Positions 22,312 through 34,797 of a DNA stretch of 64,000 nt are shown piece by piece. Within the stretch, counting starts at the first letter, position 1; each line of letters starts with the position of its first letter. The DNA is from Labia minor (Eukaryota > Arthropoda > Insecta > Dermaptera > Spongiphoridae). The notes below the pieces were generated by a model. That model saw only the letters and a list, made by a program, of their open reading frames with translations, searched no databases and had not been told where the DNA came from. The translations under genes were made by a program, and so were the position numbers. The DNA lies in contig OY720348.1 of the NCBI GenBank assembly GCA_963082975.1, positions 19,273,146-19,337,145 of the forward strand, written 5' to 3'.

Positions 22312-23505
22312 GCCGCCTAGGCGGGGTAGATGTGTTGTATGATCATTATAACGTATTATCAACATACATTTTATTTAATTGAAAAATTCAATAAATAAAA
22401 TAAATAAATAATTAAATTAAATATATTAATTTATGTATTGATTGATTTTATTATAGACAATTCCAATAAATCTTATTATTTATTTTGATTCTACTTATAT
22501 TTCACAAGAGACTAAAATAGAATGTGATTTTATATCAAAGCCTATCAAATCGATTGCCGTTTAAGCGGGGTAGATGTGTTGTATGATCATTATAACGTAT
22601 TATCAACATACATTTTATTTAATTGAAAAATTCAATAAATAAAATAAATAAATAATTAAATTAAATATATTAATTTATGTATTGATTGATTTTATTATAG
22701 ACAATTCCAATAAATCTTATTATTTATTTTGATTCTACTTATATTTCACAAGAGACTAAAATAGAATGTGATTTTATATCAAAGCCTATCAAATCGATTG
22801 CCGTTTAAGCGGGGTAGATGTGTTGTATGATCATTATAACGTATTATCAACATACATTTTATTTAATTGAAAAATTCAATAAATAAAATAAATAAATAAT
22901 TAAATTAAATATATTAATTTATGTATTGATTGATTTTATTATAGACAATTCCAATAAATCTTATTATTTATTTTGATTCTACTTATATTTCACAAGAGAC
23001 TAAAATAGAATGTGATTTTATATCAAAGCCTATCAAATCGATTGCCGTTTAAGCGGGGTAGATGTGTTGTATGATCATTATAACGTATTATCAACATACA
23101 TTTTATTTAATTGAAAAATTCAATAAATAAAATAAATAAATAATTAAATTAAATATATTAATTTATGTATTGATTGATTTTATTATAGACAATTCCAATA
23201 AATCTTATTATTTATTTTGATTCTACTTATATTTCACAAGAGACTAAAATAGAATGTGATTTTATATCAAAGCCTATCAAATCGATTGCCGTTTAAGCGG
23301 GGTAGATGTGTTGTATGATCATTATAACGTATTATCAACATACATTTTATTTAATTGAAAAATTCAATAAATAAAATAAATAAATAATTAAATTAAATAT
23401 ATTAATTTATGTATTGATTGATTTTATTATAGACAATTCCAATAAATCTTATTATTTATTTTGATTCTACTTATATTTCACAAGAGACTAAAATAGAATG
23501 TGATT
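22312..23505 (+). repeat. Satellite: about five tandem 244-bp units
   Basis: The landmark GGGGTAGATGTGTTGTATGA recurs at 22323, 22567, 22811, 23055 and 23299, a constant 244-bp spacing. By eye the copies are identical, apart from the opening (GCCGCCTAGGC rather than GCCGTTTAAGC) and the last copy, which stops at AGAATGTGATT. The uniformity implies very recent amplification or ongoing homogenisation. Confidence 0.95.
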
Positions 23506-24247
23506 GATATAAAATGTACTTGAAAATCACTTATGTTTCATTAATTATTTCAATAAATCGGTTGCTTTAATTTCATGGATATCCAATAATAATGTAACTA
23601 TAGGATTCGCTGATTCAATTCCTTTCTGATGAAATTATTTCATTTCATCATTTTTTATTTTAGCTAATATAAATGGATCGATGGTTCGGTGTGGGCGTGC
23701 GTTGGATTCGATTCACAAATGAATAGAGATTATTGTTTATACCTCTAATCAAAATAAATGATTGTTTTAGGACTTGTGTGGTTACGAGTATTAATTGTAC
23801 TGACCAACAAATTCTTTGAAATTCTTGTCTGGGATTTCAATACAAATGGTAAATTCTTTACATTCATGACCCCAGAACCATTTTATTTTTATTCTATTTA
23901 TATTATAAAGTGTTATACTCACACATTTTTTTTTTTTAATGATAAATAATGGCATCACATTTTAGGTGTTTACTCTGCATTCCTTTACTTGGCTTATTTT
24001 TATGGCAGAATAGAATCTAATCATATTTTACCAACGCATATTCACTCTTTCCCTTAATATATCTGTATGAATAAAAATGTTTTCAAGCCATCCGATACGT
24101 CAACAAGTCAAGGCTTTGAAAAAAAAATAAATTTTCAAATTATTATAATAATAAACAAAATAAACAGAATTCCAATGGTTAATCATAAAAATTGAATTTA
24201 TTTAGAATTCTTTTAAACTTCAATGGATATACAACTTATTCATTTTT
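23506..24247. other. AT-rich DNA, no gene seen
   Basis: A tRNA-like GTTGGATTCGATTCAC lies at about 23701 without a convincing box A. Nothing else was recognised. Confidence 0.4.
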
Positions 24248-25681
24248 ACTATCTCGCCAGAGATAGTATCGCGATCACGAAAATTTTCAATGCAGAGATT
24301 TTGAGGTTTTTATACGTTTTGAAGGTTCCTGAGTCATTTTCACTAACAATAAGATTGAAAAATGTGTGTGTGTATGTATTACGCAAAAACGGTTTGAGCT
24401 AGAATAATGAAATTTGGTATACGGGCATTATTCAAAATTCGTAGTTTTCTATCAACTTTTTAGAAATGTAGCTCATCCGGAAGAAGGTCATTACCTACTA
24501 CGTTTTGATTTTTTTTCCTCTAAAGTGACCGTAAAAATAAAGCTATATGTTTGATAGTTTTTCATTTGATTAAAGATTGTATAAAACTGCTATATATAGA
24601 ATATCAGCTTGATTGAATCGCTGAAAGTACCAGAATTAATTTTTTAACACTGCAAATCTCACGCGCAAACACGTGACGTGGTTCCATCAACAAAGAGTCA
24701 AACATGCGCTGGTTTAATAAATATTATTTATTTATTATAATTTATAATTTATAAATAATTAAATTTAATTTAAATATAATATATTATATTATTTAATCCA
24801 ATTCAAATTTGCGAGATATTCGAGTGGAGACACTCCAGCTTATTTTTAATTTAAAAAGAAATTTAAAATATCATGAAATATTTATATGTAAAAATATGGG
24901 ATATTTTTAATTTCTTAATCAAAAGCTTTATTCAAATTTTCAAATATATTCAATTTTACAAAATCCGTATTAAATTAAATAAATTTTTAAAAAGAATATG
25001 TATTATGAATATTCTATTAAGAGATTTAATAGATTTAAATAATAATAATTAAAAGTTTCTAAAATTGTAATCTATAATCAAATTTTTATAAGAATATATG
25101 TAAGGGTAAAATTCTATAATTAGTTAATTCGGAAAATTTTATATGTCTAGATTTTGATGTTTTTATACGTTTTGAAGGTCCCTGAGTCATTTTCACTAAG
25201 GTTGAGAAAAATTTCTGTGTGTGTGTGTGTGTGTGTATGTAGACAAGATTAAAACGGTTTGAGCTAGAATCATGAAATTTGGTACACGGGCATTATTCAA
25301 AATTCTTAGTTTTCTATGAACTTTTGAGAAATTCGGAAAAGGACCATTACCAACCACGTTTTCATTTTTTTCCTTTAAACTGACCGTAAAAATAAAGATA
25401 TTTTTTTGATAGTTTTTCAAATGATTAAAAATTGTATAAAACTGCGATATATAGAATTTCAGTTTGATTGAATCGCTGAAGGTACCGGAATTAATTTTTT
25501 AACACGACTGCTAATCACGTGACGTGGTTCCATCAACAAAGAGCCAAACACGCGTTGGTTTAATAAATATTATTTATTAATTTTAATTTATAATTTAATT
25601 AATTAAATACGTTTTAAATATAATATATGTTATATAATCCAATTCAAATTTGCGAGATAGTCGAGTGGAGACACTCCAGAT
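24248..25681 (+). repeat. Composite unit: family A copies A4 and A5 with spacer
   Basis: Reverse complement of 17784-19216 over its whole length. A4 (24248-24842) starts ACTATCTCGCCAGAGATAGT, itself a palindrome, and ends with GTGGAGACACTCCAG. The spacer is 24843-25140. A5 (25141-25681) lacks the outer ACTATCTCGC end and finishes GCGAGATAGTCGAGTGGAGA. ACTATCTCGC at one end and GCGAGATAGT at the other form a short terminal inverted repeat. Confidence 0.85.
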
Positions 25682-26214
25682 TTTTATGTTTCAAAAGATA
25701 TTATTTATGTTTAAGGGATATATTTCCGAAAATAGAATGAAAATCTCTCAGCCATTGAACTGTCGGACATGTTGGTAGCTATATTAGTATATATGTATAT
25801 AGTGCCTTCTTTGATGTTCATTTCCTCGAAATAACTTTCACAAATCTCTTTTCAGATTTTACCATTTTGTAATATTTCTTATAATATTTACTCACTCTTT
25901 TGTTTCAAGGATAATAGAAGTTTACTGAACTTGCCCCGAAAAAAGAATAAATTTTAATAGTAAACATTGGTCCAACTTGGTGGGGAATTAAAAATGGGTG
26001 GTATTTTAGATAATTATATTTCTTTTCGCGTTTAACCTGTAACGCCTTTATAAAGGAAAATCTGGACAAACATTAACGCCAAAAATTGGTTTCATTGTAT
26101 CCCTGAAAGTGTCAAAACATTTGTCACAATTTCAACATTAAATATCTTAAGCATGGCCTCAAATATATGTAGATTTGTCAAAAAAGAGTGATATATTATG
26201 ATAAATAGAAATAA
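25682..26214. other. AT-rich DNA, no gene seen
   Basis: No coding or repeat-end signal was recognised. Confidence 0.45.
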
Positions 26215-26867
26215 GTTGACCTGTGGCCAGGTCCGAACCGACCGACGGTTTGAAGTAAATTAATTTCTAGCTACAGAAACAATTTCAAATAATTTTAATA
26301 TATCTATTAATGTAATAAAAAACAGATATGAATACATAAATAATAAATATAAACATTTTTAATTTTATTTTATTTATAATATATATGCAAGACCAGGCTG
26401 TGACGTCATGAATGGCTGGATGACGTGATATAATTTTAAATCAAGAAAAAACTAATAAATATGATTTTCCCGAGGATAAAACCAATACAAAGTGTATGAT
26501 TCGTGGTGATATATAAAAAAATCTCCTCATGTGAAATTTGGTGTGAAAATAACCCTTCCCTTCCTATCGTCGATCGCTAATACTACCACTTCCGGTTTCC
26601 GGATTTGCACCAAAAGTTGATCAATTCATCCCACTGATACATTAAGTAAATATACCAAATTTCATCAAAATCGGTTGAGCCGTTCAGGCTGTACACATCT
26701 ATACGGACGGACAGACGGACAGACGGACAGACGGACGGACAGACATCATGCTAAAAATACTTTTTTCTGTTTAGAAAATGCCTGATTCGTGGAGATATGT
26801 AAAAATCTCCACATGTGAAATTTGGTGTGAAAACAATACCTCCCTTACTATCGTCGGTCGGTAAAAA
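26215..26867 (+). repeat. Repeat family B, copy 2
   Basis: Full-length match to 1655-2299, including TGACCTGTGGCCAGG, TGTGACGTCATGAA, the ACGGACAG array and the GTGGAGAT...ATCTCCAC hairpin. Confidence 0.85.
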
Positions 26868-26889
26868 GAGTGATATATTATAAATAAAA

Positions 26890-27233
26890 AATCTGGAGTG
26901 TCTCCACTCGACTATCTCGCAAATTTGATTGGATTAATCAACATATATTATATTAATTATTTATAAATCATAAATTAAAATTAATAAATAATATTTATTA
27001 AACCAGTGCGTGTTTGGCTCTTTGTTGGTGGCACCTCGTCACGTGCTAGCGCGTGATTGGCAATCAACGTGTTAGAAATTAATTCCGGTACTTTCAACGA
27101 TTCAATCAAGCTGAAATTCTATATATAACAGTTTTATACAATTTTTAATCATGTGAAAAACTATCAAACATAAATCTTTATTTTTACGGTCAGTTTAGAG
27201 GAAAAAAGAATGAAAACGTGGTAAGTAATATAT
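26890..27233 (-). repeat. Repeat family A, copy A6, truncated
   Basis: Starts CTGGAGTGTCTCCACTCGAC and runs inverted as far as the GTCAGTTTAGAGG region, losing the GT-rich half. It lies 25 bases after family B copy 2. Confidence 0.8.
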
Positions 27234-28465
27234 TTGAGTACAAAAATGCTCAAATAGTGATTAAATAAAAGGTAATTCAAAAAATCAAGAGGGAATCTCA
27301 AAATAAGAAATTATTTTCGATTGAAAATTAATAAGTCTCATTTTCTTATTTTGTTTCAAATTCTGAAAAAACAATTCTTAAAAGATGACATGTGTATTAA
27401 TTAATTTTCTATAAATTATTTTCAATAATAAGAGATTCAATTTATAGAATAAAATGCTCTATAAATTGTTTCATATAAAATTTTATAAATTTAGTTTTTG
27501 AAATATGCTAACTTTTTTGATATTTATTTATTTGTTTATTTATGAATGTATTTAAGCAAAAATGTTACCAGGTCGTCATGACATCAATAGAATCTTATAT
27601 ATAACATTTGGTTACCATTTGACCCGAATTTTGTTCACAAAATTTTTATTACACACACACACACTCACATCCCGTTAACCGGAAAACCACATTTTTTTAC
27701 TTGAAACGTGGTGATATGTTAAAAACCGTATATCTCAATCACGTTTACAATACATTTACTCTCAAAAAACTTGAAAAAATTTTTCCGATTGAAAAGTAAA
27801 AATATAATAAAAGGAAGATATTTATTTCCATATAGTAATGACTCATTTGTCTAATGAAAAATCAAAGAAGAGAAGTAGTTTGGTTCATTAGTAAGAGGAA
27901 GACCGGTTTCAAGTTCAAGAATATATAATAATAAAAAATTTATAAGATAAATAATTTCCAAATTTGTGACAGTTAAGTACTAAAGAGTATTTCTATGTAT
28001 CGATTCATTGGTAAACTAATATATCATAATATGTCATTATACTGCATTGTGATTGCTAAATATAGATTTATTGTTAGTCCCTTAGTTTGTGGATTAGTTC
28101 TCATAGCTTCGAATAATACATTAAATATTATATGTATAATTGAAATGCGAAAATGGCTAAAATGGGCCTTGATCCTATTAATCAACAAAATAAAAGTAAA
28201 AAAAATATGTATCTTTGTAATGTTTCTATAAGTAGACCACTTTTTCTCAGTATTACATTTGACTTTGAAAGGCAAGTGGCAAAACATTAAATCTTTCCTC
28301 TTAAACTTATCGTTATCACCAGATTCCTTTCCTTATGTCTGTTGTTATTTTCTATTTTCCTTCCTATCCAATGAAAATAGATATTGTATGAAAATAGAAC
28401 CTAGTCATAATACTATGCTACTAGTTGTAATTCTATACATTTAAATAAATAAGAAATTAAAAAGA
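27234..28465. other. AT-rich DNA, no gene seen
   Basis: Overlapping open frames on both strands at 27995-28290 have low-complexity composition and no splice context, so I do not treat them as genes. Confidence 0.45.
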
Positions 28466-29036
28466 AAATATGAGCTGTGGCCAGGCACAGAACCGACCGA
28501 CGATTGGAAATAAATTAATTTCCAAATATCATTATTATATATAAAGAATCAAATAAAAAAATTTAAAACTTGAGTTAAAATGAATAAATTATATTATTTT
28601 TGTTTTTATTTTTAGTTCAATTATACTCAATTATTAATTACTACTCTATTTTAAGTGAAATATTTTCCGACAATGAATATAAAATTAATACTTTGTAAAT
28701 TACCACTTCCGCTTTCCAGATATACACCAAAAGTTAATGAATTCATTCTACTTGATGCATTAAGTAAATATATCAAATATTATCAAAATCTGTTAAGCCG
28801 TTCAAGCTATACAATTCTATACGGACAGACATCATGCTAAAAATACTTTTTTCTATTAACAAAATGCATGATTTGTGGAGATATATAAAAATCTTCACAC
28901 GTGAACTTTAGTGTGAAAACAATCCTTCCTTTCCTATCGCTGGCCGGTATTACTACCACTTCCAGATTCCGGATATACACCAAAAGTTGATGAATTCATC
29001 GTACTGATGCATTAAGTAAATATACCAAATTTTATC
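28466..29036 (+). repeat. Repeat family B, copy 3, left part
   Basis: Matches family B from GAGCTGTGGCCAGGCAC through TATACCAAATTTTATC. The internal CATCATGCTAAAAATAC core also appears at 28833, so the copy contains an internal rearrangement. It is interrupted by the solo LTR and resumes at 29571. Confidence 0.75.
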
Positions 29037-29565
29037 TGTAAAGGGCCGGAGGCCGGGTGAAAAAAAACAAAATTAAAATAAAAAGGCGATTTGTGATGAG
29101 GCTTGTTTATTTGAACAATCCAGGTTTTATATATACAGCGAGTTGAGTTATGTACAAATTACGAGAGAAAGGACACGAAGGGGAGGATGATAGGGTGCGA
29201 ATCGGGTGGTATATAAGGGCGAGAGAGAGAGAGAGAGAGATAGCGGTTGTGTGGATGTGGATAATGAGAGATTTGGAAAACGTAATTGGAAGCGGTGGAG
29301 TTCTCAGCAACAAGGGTTGGCTGAGAGACGAGGGGGTGGTGTGGTGTGGTGAGTGATAAAAAGGGGGATAAATAATTGTAGTAAAGGGATAAACGAAGAT
29401 GGCGGTTGAAGGGATGGTTGAGAAGGTATTCAAGGAGGCGATGTGTGCGTAGCGAGGTGGGAGAGAAGTGGTCTCTGTGGCGACGGTCGGCCGGACTCAG
29501 GCCAAGAGGGGGAACGGTGAATCGTGCAAGAACCACTAGATGGCGTGAGACTTCACGACTGAACA
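29037..29565 (-). mobile_element. Solo LTR, 529 bp
   Basis: The block begins TG and ends CA, and is flanked on both sides by the 5-bp duplication TTATC (29032-29036 and 29566-29570). It cleanly interrupts family B copy 3. It is much GC-richer than its surroundings. On the minus strand a TATATATAAAACC box is followed after some 20 bases by an AATAAA, the order expected in U3-R. Open frames across it on both strands are compositional, and there is no internal retrotransposon sequence. The class (Gypsy or BEL) is not resolvable. Confidence 0.85.
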
Positions 29566-29570
29566 TTATC

Positions 29571-29755
29571 AAAATCCGTTGAGCTGTTGTAGACGTCTAC
29601 ACGTCTATACGGACGGACAGATGGACAGACATCATGCTAAAAATACTTTTTTCTGTTAACAAAATGCATGATTCGTGGAGATATGTAAAAAATCTCCACA
29701 TGTGAAATTTGGTGTGAAAACAATACCTTCCCTTCCTATCGTCGGTCGGTAAAAA
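29571..29755 (+). repeat. Repeat family B, copy 3, right part
   Basis: Continues the copy broken by the LTR: TCAAAATCCGTTGAGC, ACGGACAG units, the CATCATGCTAAAAATAC core, the hairpin and TCGTCGGTCGGTAA. Confidence 0.85.
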
Positions 29756-30787
29756 TTATATATGTATAATAATAAGTAAGTATAAAATTCACTTCTATTT
29801 GTCAGTTCATGTTTACCATCAACAAGTCCAAAATATTTTCTAACTGTTTTATTTAAATCCATTCACTCAGCTCAATCTATTCTATAATTTATCCCTCCTC
29901 AATTGTATTGATGACCTATATACCAATAAAATTATACCAATAATTGAATAAATGTTTTTAAAATTGATTTAAAAAAAAAATGTTTTTTGTTTTGTTTCAG
30001 GTCCTCCAATCGTATCTTTAGGCACAGTACCAATTTACAGCATGAGTCTATCTAGAACTTTTAATTTATGTTTCGAAATAAAAATCAACAGTCATCTATC
30101 AAGAATGTCCGAAAAATATAAAAATCATTCTCTTTTTGTAATATACTATATCTATATATCTGTATATGTATATAGATATAGTATATAGATTTGAGGAATG
30201 TCGAGTTAGGGTGAAAATCATAATAATAGTAATTCCTTTGCATAATACAAAAATTTTATGTGATAATAAACTCAACATAATAAAAGAATGTTTTCGGTGT
30301 AAACGTAAATTGAATTATTATTTTTAATTGTCAAAAATAAATTAAATATAGAATACAATAAAAATATGAACTTACGGTATTATAAATTCAATCCTCATCC
30401 TTTTTCTTTTATGAAATAAGTTTTATAAAATTTTACTTTTTCTTATTTTAAATTTACAGGAAATTAAATATATATATATATATATATCAATATCATAATT
30501 TCAATATTTATAATTTATGCATGTCCTTAAATATTTTTGAATTTCTCAAATAAGATTGATAAATATATAAATAGAAAAAGAAGATAGTATTATTGAGTTA
30601 AGTTGAGTATAAAAACGCTCAAATAAATTAATTAATTAAATAAAAAGTAAGTCAAAACAGCAAGAAATCTAAAAATTGGAATAAAGAGAAGATGTTTTTT
30701 TATGAAATAAGTATTATAAGATTTTACGGTAATTGTACACTTATATGTATTTATGATGGATTTGGATAAAACTTTACCAGTAGATTC
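29756..30787. other. AT-rich DNA with one exon-like start
   Basis: A strong acceptor-like tract (TTTTGTTTTGTTTCAG, ending at 30000) is followed by an open frame reading GPPIVSLGTVPIYSMS. I could not match it to a family, and no donor was identified. A TA-rich palindrome lies near 30150-30190. Confidence 0.35.
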
Positions 30788-31425
30788 CTTTTTTAAGATT
30801 AAATAAGATGACCTGTGGCCAGGCGCAGAATCGACCGACGGTTTGAAATAAATTAATTTCCAGCTACAGAAACAAATTCAAATAATTTAATTGTATCTAT
30901 TAATGCAATAAAACAGATATGGATATAATATAAATATTTTTAATTTTATTTTATTTATAATATATAAGTAGGAGCTGACTGTGACGTCATGAAGGGCTGG
31001 GTGACGTCATATAATTTTAAATCAAGAAAAAACTAATAAATATGATTTTTATCGAGGATAAAACCAATACAAAGTGCATGATTCGTGGTGATATATAAAA
31101 AAATCTCCTTTGGTGTGAAAATAACCCTTTCCTTCCTATCTTCGATCGCTAATACTACCACTTCCGGTTTCCGGAATTGCACCAAAAGTTGGTCAATTCA
31201 TCATACTGATGCATTAAGTAAATACACCAAATTTCATCAAAATCCGTTGAGCCGTTCAAGCTGTACACATATATACGGACACAGACAGACGGACAGAATG
31301 TCGGAAGGACAGACATCATGCTAAAAATACTTTTTTCTGTTAACAAAATGCATGATTCGTGGAGATATATAAAAATCTCCACAGGGTGAAAACAATCCTT
31401 CTCTTCCTATTTTCGGTCGGTAAAA
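30788..31425 (+). repeat. Repeat family B, copy 4
   Basis: Full-length: GACCTGTGGCCAGGCGCAG start, two TGACGTCAT motifs, CACTTCCGGTTTCCGG, ACGGACAG units, the core and the hairpin region. A short deletion removes part of the CACATGTG segment. Confidence 0.85.
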
Positions 31426-31469
31426 ATTAATTAATTAAATTTCCTATAATTAATTAATTAATTTTCCTA

Positions 31470-31700
31470 TATCCAAACCGAACTTAGAAAAACCGAAAAT
31501 TAGTACAGCCATCTGGTGGTCAAATAATAAAACATGGTAGCTAAATTGAATATCAATGGATTTATATGCAAATTTTAATAATTTTAATTTTAATCTTTTA
31601 AACTAAAAGCGAACACCACATACTGCTTAAGGAAAGTTTGTTTGCAATCAAAAAAGGAATCTACTGGTAAAGTTTTATCAAAATCCATTATACATACGTC
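31470..31700 (+). repeat. Repeat family E, copy 2
   Basis: Collinear with 16855-17065: AACCGAAAATTAGT, a CATCTGGTGGTCAAA block, ATATCAATGGATTTATATGC and CTACTGGTAAAGTTTTATC. Confidence 0.65.
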
Positions 31701-31934
31701 TAAGTGTACAATTACCGGTTTTACTTTCTCTTATTTTAAATTTACAGGAAATTTCATATAGAATGTTCTTTTAAAGGCAGAAAATAAAACTACAGAATTT
31801 TTTTTTTTTGTTAATTTTATTGATTTTTTAGCATCTATGTCCATTTTATTCTTCCTTTCTATTTATTTTAAATTTATTTTATTTAAATATAAATCTGAAT
31901 GAACTTGACGAAAGCTTCTATTTTTCAAAAACAC

Positions 31935-31982
31935 ATGTTCGACGGAACAGGACTATAACCATTAAGCTCCAGGTCTAAGGAA
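31935..31982 (-). repeat. tRNA-like SINE head remnant
   Basis: On the minus strand GGAGCTTAATGGTTATAGTC resembles a pol III box A. The expected box B is degraded, so confidence is low. Confidence 0.3.
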
Positions 31983-32055
31983 AATGTTTTTAATATTTAT
32001 ATGAAATTTGTTTTCTTTTAAAGAAAATTATATTCTTTTCAATTTTTATGTTTTC

Positions 32056-32367
32056 CGCCTGTAAAAAAACACTTTATATAATCAAATTCACTGGCGGATT
32101 TTGAATGGAGTGTGAGAAGTTGGGGTTAATGTGAACCTTCTTGGGAATTAAATAAATCAGACTTATTAGATTCACTTGCGAAAATGAGAGATAATTTGAA
32201 TGTTATTGCATTGGAAAGCGTATTTACGAAGTTCAAAATCAGAAAATCCATTTAATGAATTGGCAATGATGTATAAAGAAAAAAAGTTAAGACTAAAGAA
32301 GATTTATTTAAATAATAAAGAATATTAACGGATAAAAGAATCATATGGATGGTATTATTCATATGTA
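32056..32367. repeat. Left arm of an inverted duplication (flank part)
   Basis: Reverse complement of about 34487-34797. The shared sequence includes CTGGCGGATTTTGAATGGAG-like and AGAATCATATGGATGGTATT. On the plus strand it has fragmentary coding sense in two frames (SDLLDSLAKMRDNLNVIALE, then NPFNELAMMYKEKKLRLKK), suggesting a frameshifted piece of an unidentified gene carried by the duplication. Confidence 0.7.
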
Positions 32368-32864
32368 CGAGGGCAGGTCAATAAGTCGGTGACTTTTTGA
32401 ATAATACACAGGTTTAAAATTATTTTATTTTTTAACATAGTCTCCTTGGAGCTCTGAATACTTCGTCCAACGTTTTTTTTTTTATCCCTTTTAAAATATA
32501 AGATTTGTCGAGGATATCAAAATAAGTATTTGTTTCTAAGATGATTTCATCATTGGGGTCAAATCTCTTTCCGCGGAGCCAGCTCTAGAGGTTTACAAAT
32601 ATGAAATAGTCACTCGGGGCTAAATCCGGACAATAGGGCGGATGAGGGAGCAATTCGTATACCAATTCATGGATTTTCATTTTTTTTTTTCATTTTCTTC
32701 TCCAATCACGTAGTCTGCTATTAATGGATGTCATACAAAAACCAAAAGACCAAAATGGGTAAAATTTTGTCAGCTGATAGCTGCCTGCTGATATGTGCAA
32801 TGCCGCCATTTCATTTAAGAGACAGGAAATTCTAAAAAGTCACAAACTTATTGACCTATCCTCG
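32368..32864 (-). mobile_element. mariner deletion derivative, copy 1
   Basis: Inverted ends CGAGGGCAGGTCAATAAGT and its diverged partner are flanked by TA. On the minus strand it keeps the end of a mariner transposase (PDLAPSDYF region through the KGD-like C-terminus), as in copy 2, while the N-terminal and most of the catalytic region are deleted. Confidence 0.8.
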
Positions 32865-33981
32865 TACTTTGAACTATATTATTTATGTATATGAAAAATG
32901 TCAAGAGGACAAAATTGATTTTGTTACAAAGAAGAAAAATTAAGTTTCTAAAATGATATATATTTAATGAAATAACATTTGTTCACTCAATGTTACTTTT
33001 AAATTTTATAATACTAAACTTTCCGCCGTTAATGATTAATTAAAAGCGGGTTATTGAAGTTGGTCCAAGTCCAATGATTTATTGAGTTTACTGCAGGTGC
33101 CTCCCACATAACATTTCCATTCAACATTTTTTTTTCGTCTTACTGTTGATCTTAGATTTAAAACGAAGCATTAAACAAATAAAACAATTTTATTGAAATC
33201 ATCCCCACCTTATTATTGACGTCAGGGTCCGCTATTGATTAAATTTATAGAATGAAGAAATATTATTCTCTGAACGAACATAGATTGGGTTGAAGTATCA
33301 TTGTTAGTACATTGAAAAATGGAAGTAATAAGTCAACTTTTGGTAGAACGGGAATGTATATACACCGTCCCGGATATGTCAAATGAATAATATAAATCAA
33401 ATTTCTGAAAATCGGGTGAAACTGAGTGGTTAGTTAAATTCCTTATTCATCAATATTAATTAATATACATGTAGTAAAAGTATAATAAATGTATCGTATG
33501 TTGTAATTTGTATTAAAAAAATATCAAACAGGGAAAGAAGATTAAAGGAGGCTGCTTTTCTGGAAATGGAATATATAAATTTATTATACTATATTTAACA
33601 AAATCTTATATTAATTCAATCTTATAATATATAAAAATAATTTAATTTTTTTATGTTATAATACTTTAACACGACCAATTTTGCTATTTTATATTAAATT
33701 ATATTGGAGGTTTTAAAAGAAAAAAAAATTAAAAAACTGAAATTATCCTACCCTTCAACGTCTACAAATAAATTATTTTTTATCGTTTATTGCCTATTTA
33801 TAAATATTTGAATATGTACATTTCAAATTAATTAATATTACTTTTTAAAGAGTAATTTACATTAATTTAGATAGAATAAAAGAAAATGTATATTTAGGTA
33901 AATATTATTTTACTAGAAAACTGAAATTATCTTTTGAAAGACAAATTGGGTCATTTTCTCAAAAGTTATTCTCCATATATG
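32865..33981. other. Spacer of the inverted duplication
   Basis: About 1.1 kb of AT-rich DNA between two inverted mariner-bearing arms. No gene or repeat end was recognised. Confidence 0.5.
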
Positions 33982-34486
33982 CGAGGGTAGGTCAATAAGT
34001 CCGTGACTTTTTGAATTTCCTGTCTCTTATATGAAATGGCAACATTGCTCCTGTCAGCACACAACTATCAGCTGACTCGTGTCAAAATTTGAATCAACTG
34101 GGTATTTTAGTTTTTATCTGACATCCATTAATAGCAGGATTTCGTGATATGAGAAGAAAATGGAAAAAAGTCAATCTCCATGAAACCCCCCCCCCAGCTC
34201 CCTCATCCGCCTTATTGTCCGGATTTAGCCCCGAGTGACTATTTCTTATTTCTAAACCTCAAGAACTGGCTCGGCGGAAAGAGATTTGAACCCAATGATG
34301 AAATCATCTTAGAAACAAATACTTATTTTGATATCCTCGACAAATCTTATTTTTTAAAAGGGATAAAAAAAATCGTTGGACGAAGTATATAGAGCTCCAA
34401 GGAGACTACGTTAAAAAATAAAATAATTTTTTATCAAAAAACCTGTGGATTATTCAAAAAGTTACCGACTTATTGACCTGCCCTCG
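33982..34486 (+). mobile_element. mariner deletion derivative, copy 2
   Basis: Ends CGAGGGTAGGTCAATAAGT and ACTTATTGACCTGCCCTCG with TA on the right side (TG on the left, mutated). An open frame (34180-34392) encodes the C-terminal part of a mariner transposase: HPPYCPDLAPSDYFLF, with the third catalytic Asp in SDY, then LGGKRF and an YFDILDKSYFLKGIKK stretch. The first two catalytic Asp residues lie in the deleted part, so the element is non-autonomous. It faces copy 1 as part of a larger inverted duplication. Confidence 0.85.
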
Positions 34487-34797
34487 TACATATGACCAAT
34501 ACCATCCATATGATTCTTTTATCCGTTAATATTCTTTATTATTTAAATAAATCTTCTTTAGTCTTAACTTTTTTTCTTTATACATCATTGCCAATTCATT
34601 AAATGGATTTTCTGATATTGAACTTCGTAAATACGCTTTCCAATGCAATAACATTCAAATTATCTCTCATTTTCGCAAGTGAATCTAATAAGTCTGATTT
34701 ATTTAATTCCCAAGAAGGTTCACATTAACCCCAACTTCTCACACTCCATTCAGAATCCGCCAGTGAATTTGATTATATAAAGTGATTTTGTACAGGC
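34487..34797. repeat. Right arm of the inverted duplication (flank part)
   Basis: Reverse complement of 32056-32367, including CATCATTGCCAATTCATTAA and CACATTAACCCCAACTTCTC. The copies differ by few bases. Confidence 0.8.

Noticed and set aside
22312-23505. Possible CRISPR-like regular array
   Set aside because: Units are contiguous 244-bp direct repeats with no variable spacers, in eukaryotic DNA. It is a satellite.
27995-28290. Overlapping 78- and 87-codon frames on opposite strands
   Set aside because: Low-complexity hydrophobic translation, no motif and no splice context.
29107-29572. Overlapping Ser/Pro-rich frames on both strands
   Set aside because: They lie within the GC-rich solo LTR bounded by TTATC duplications, and composition explains them.
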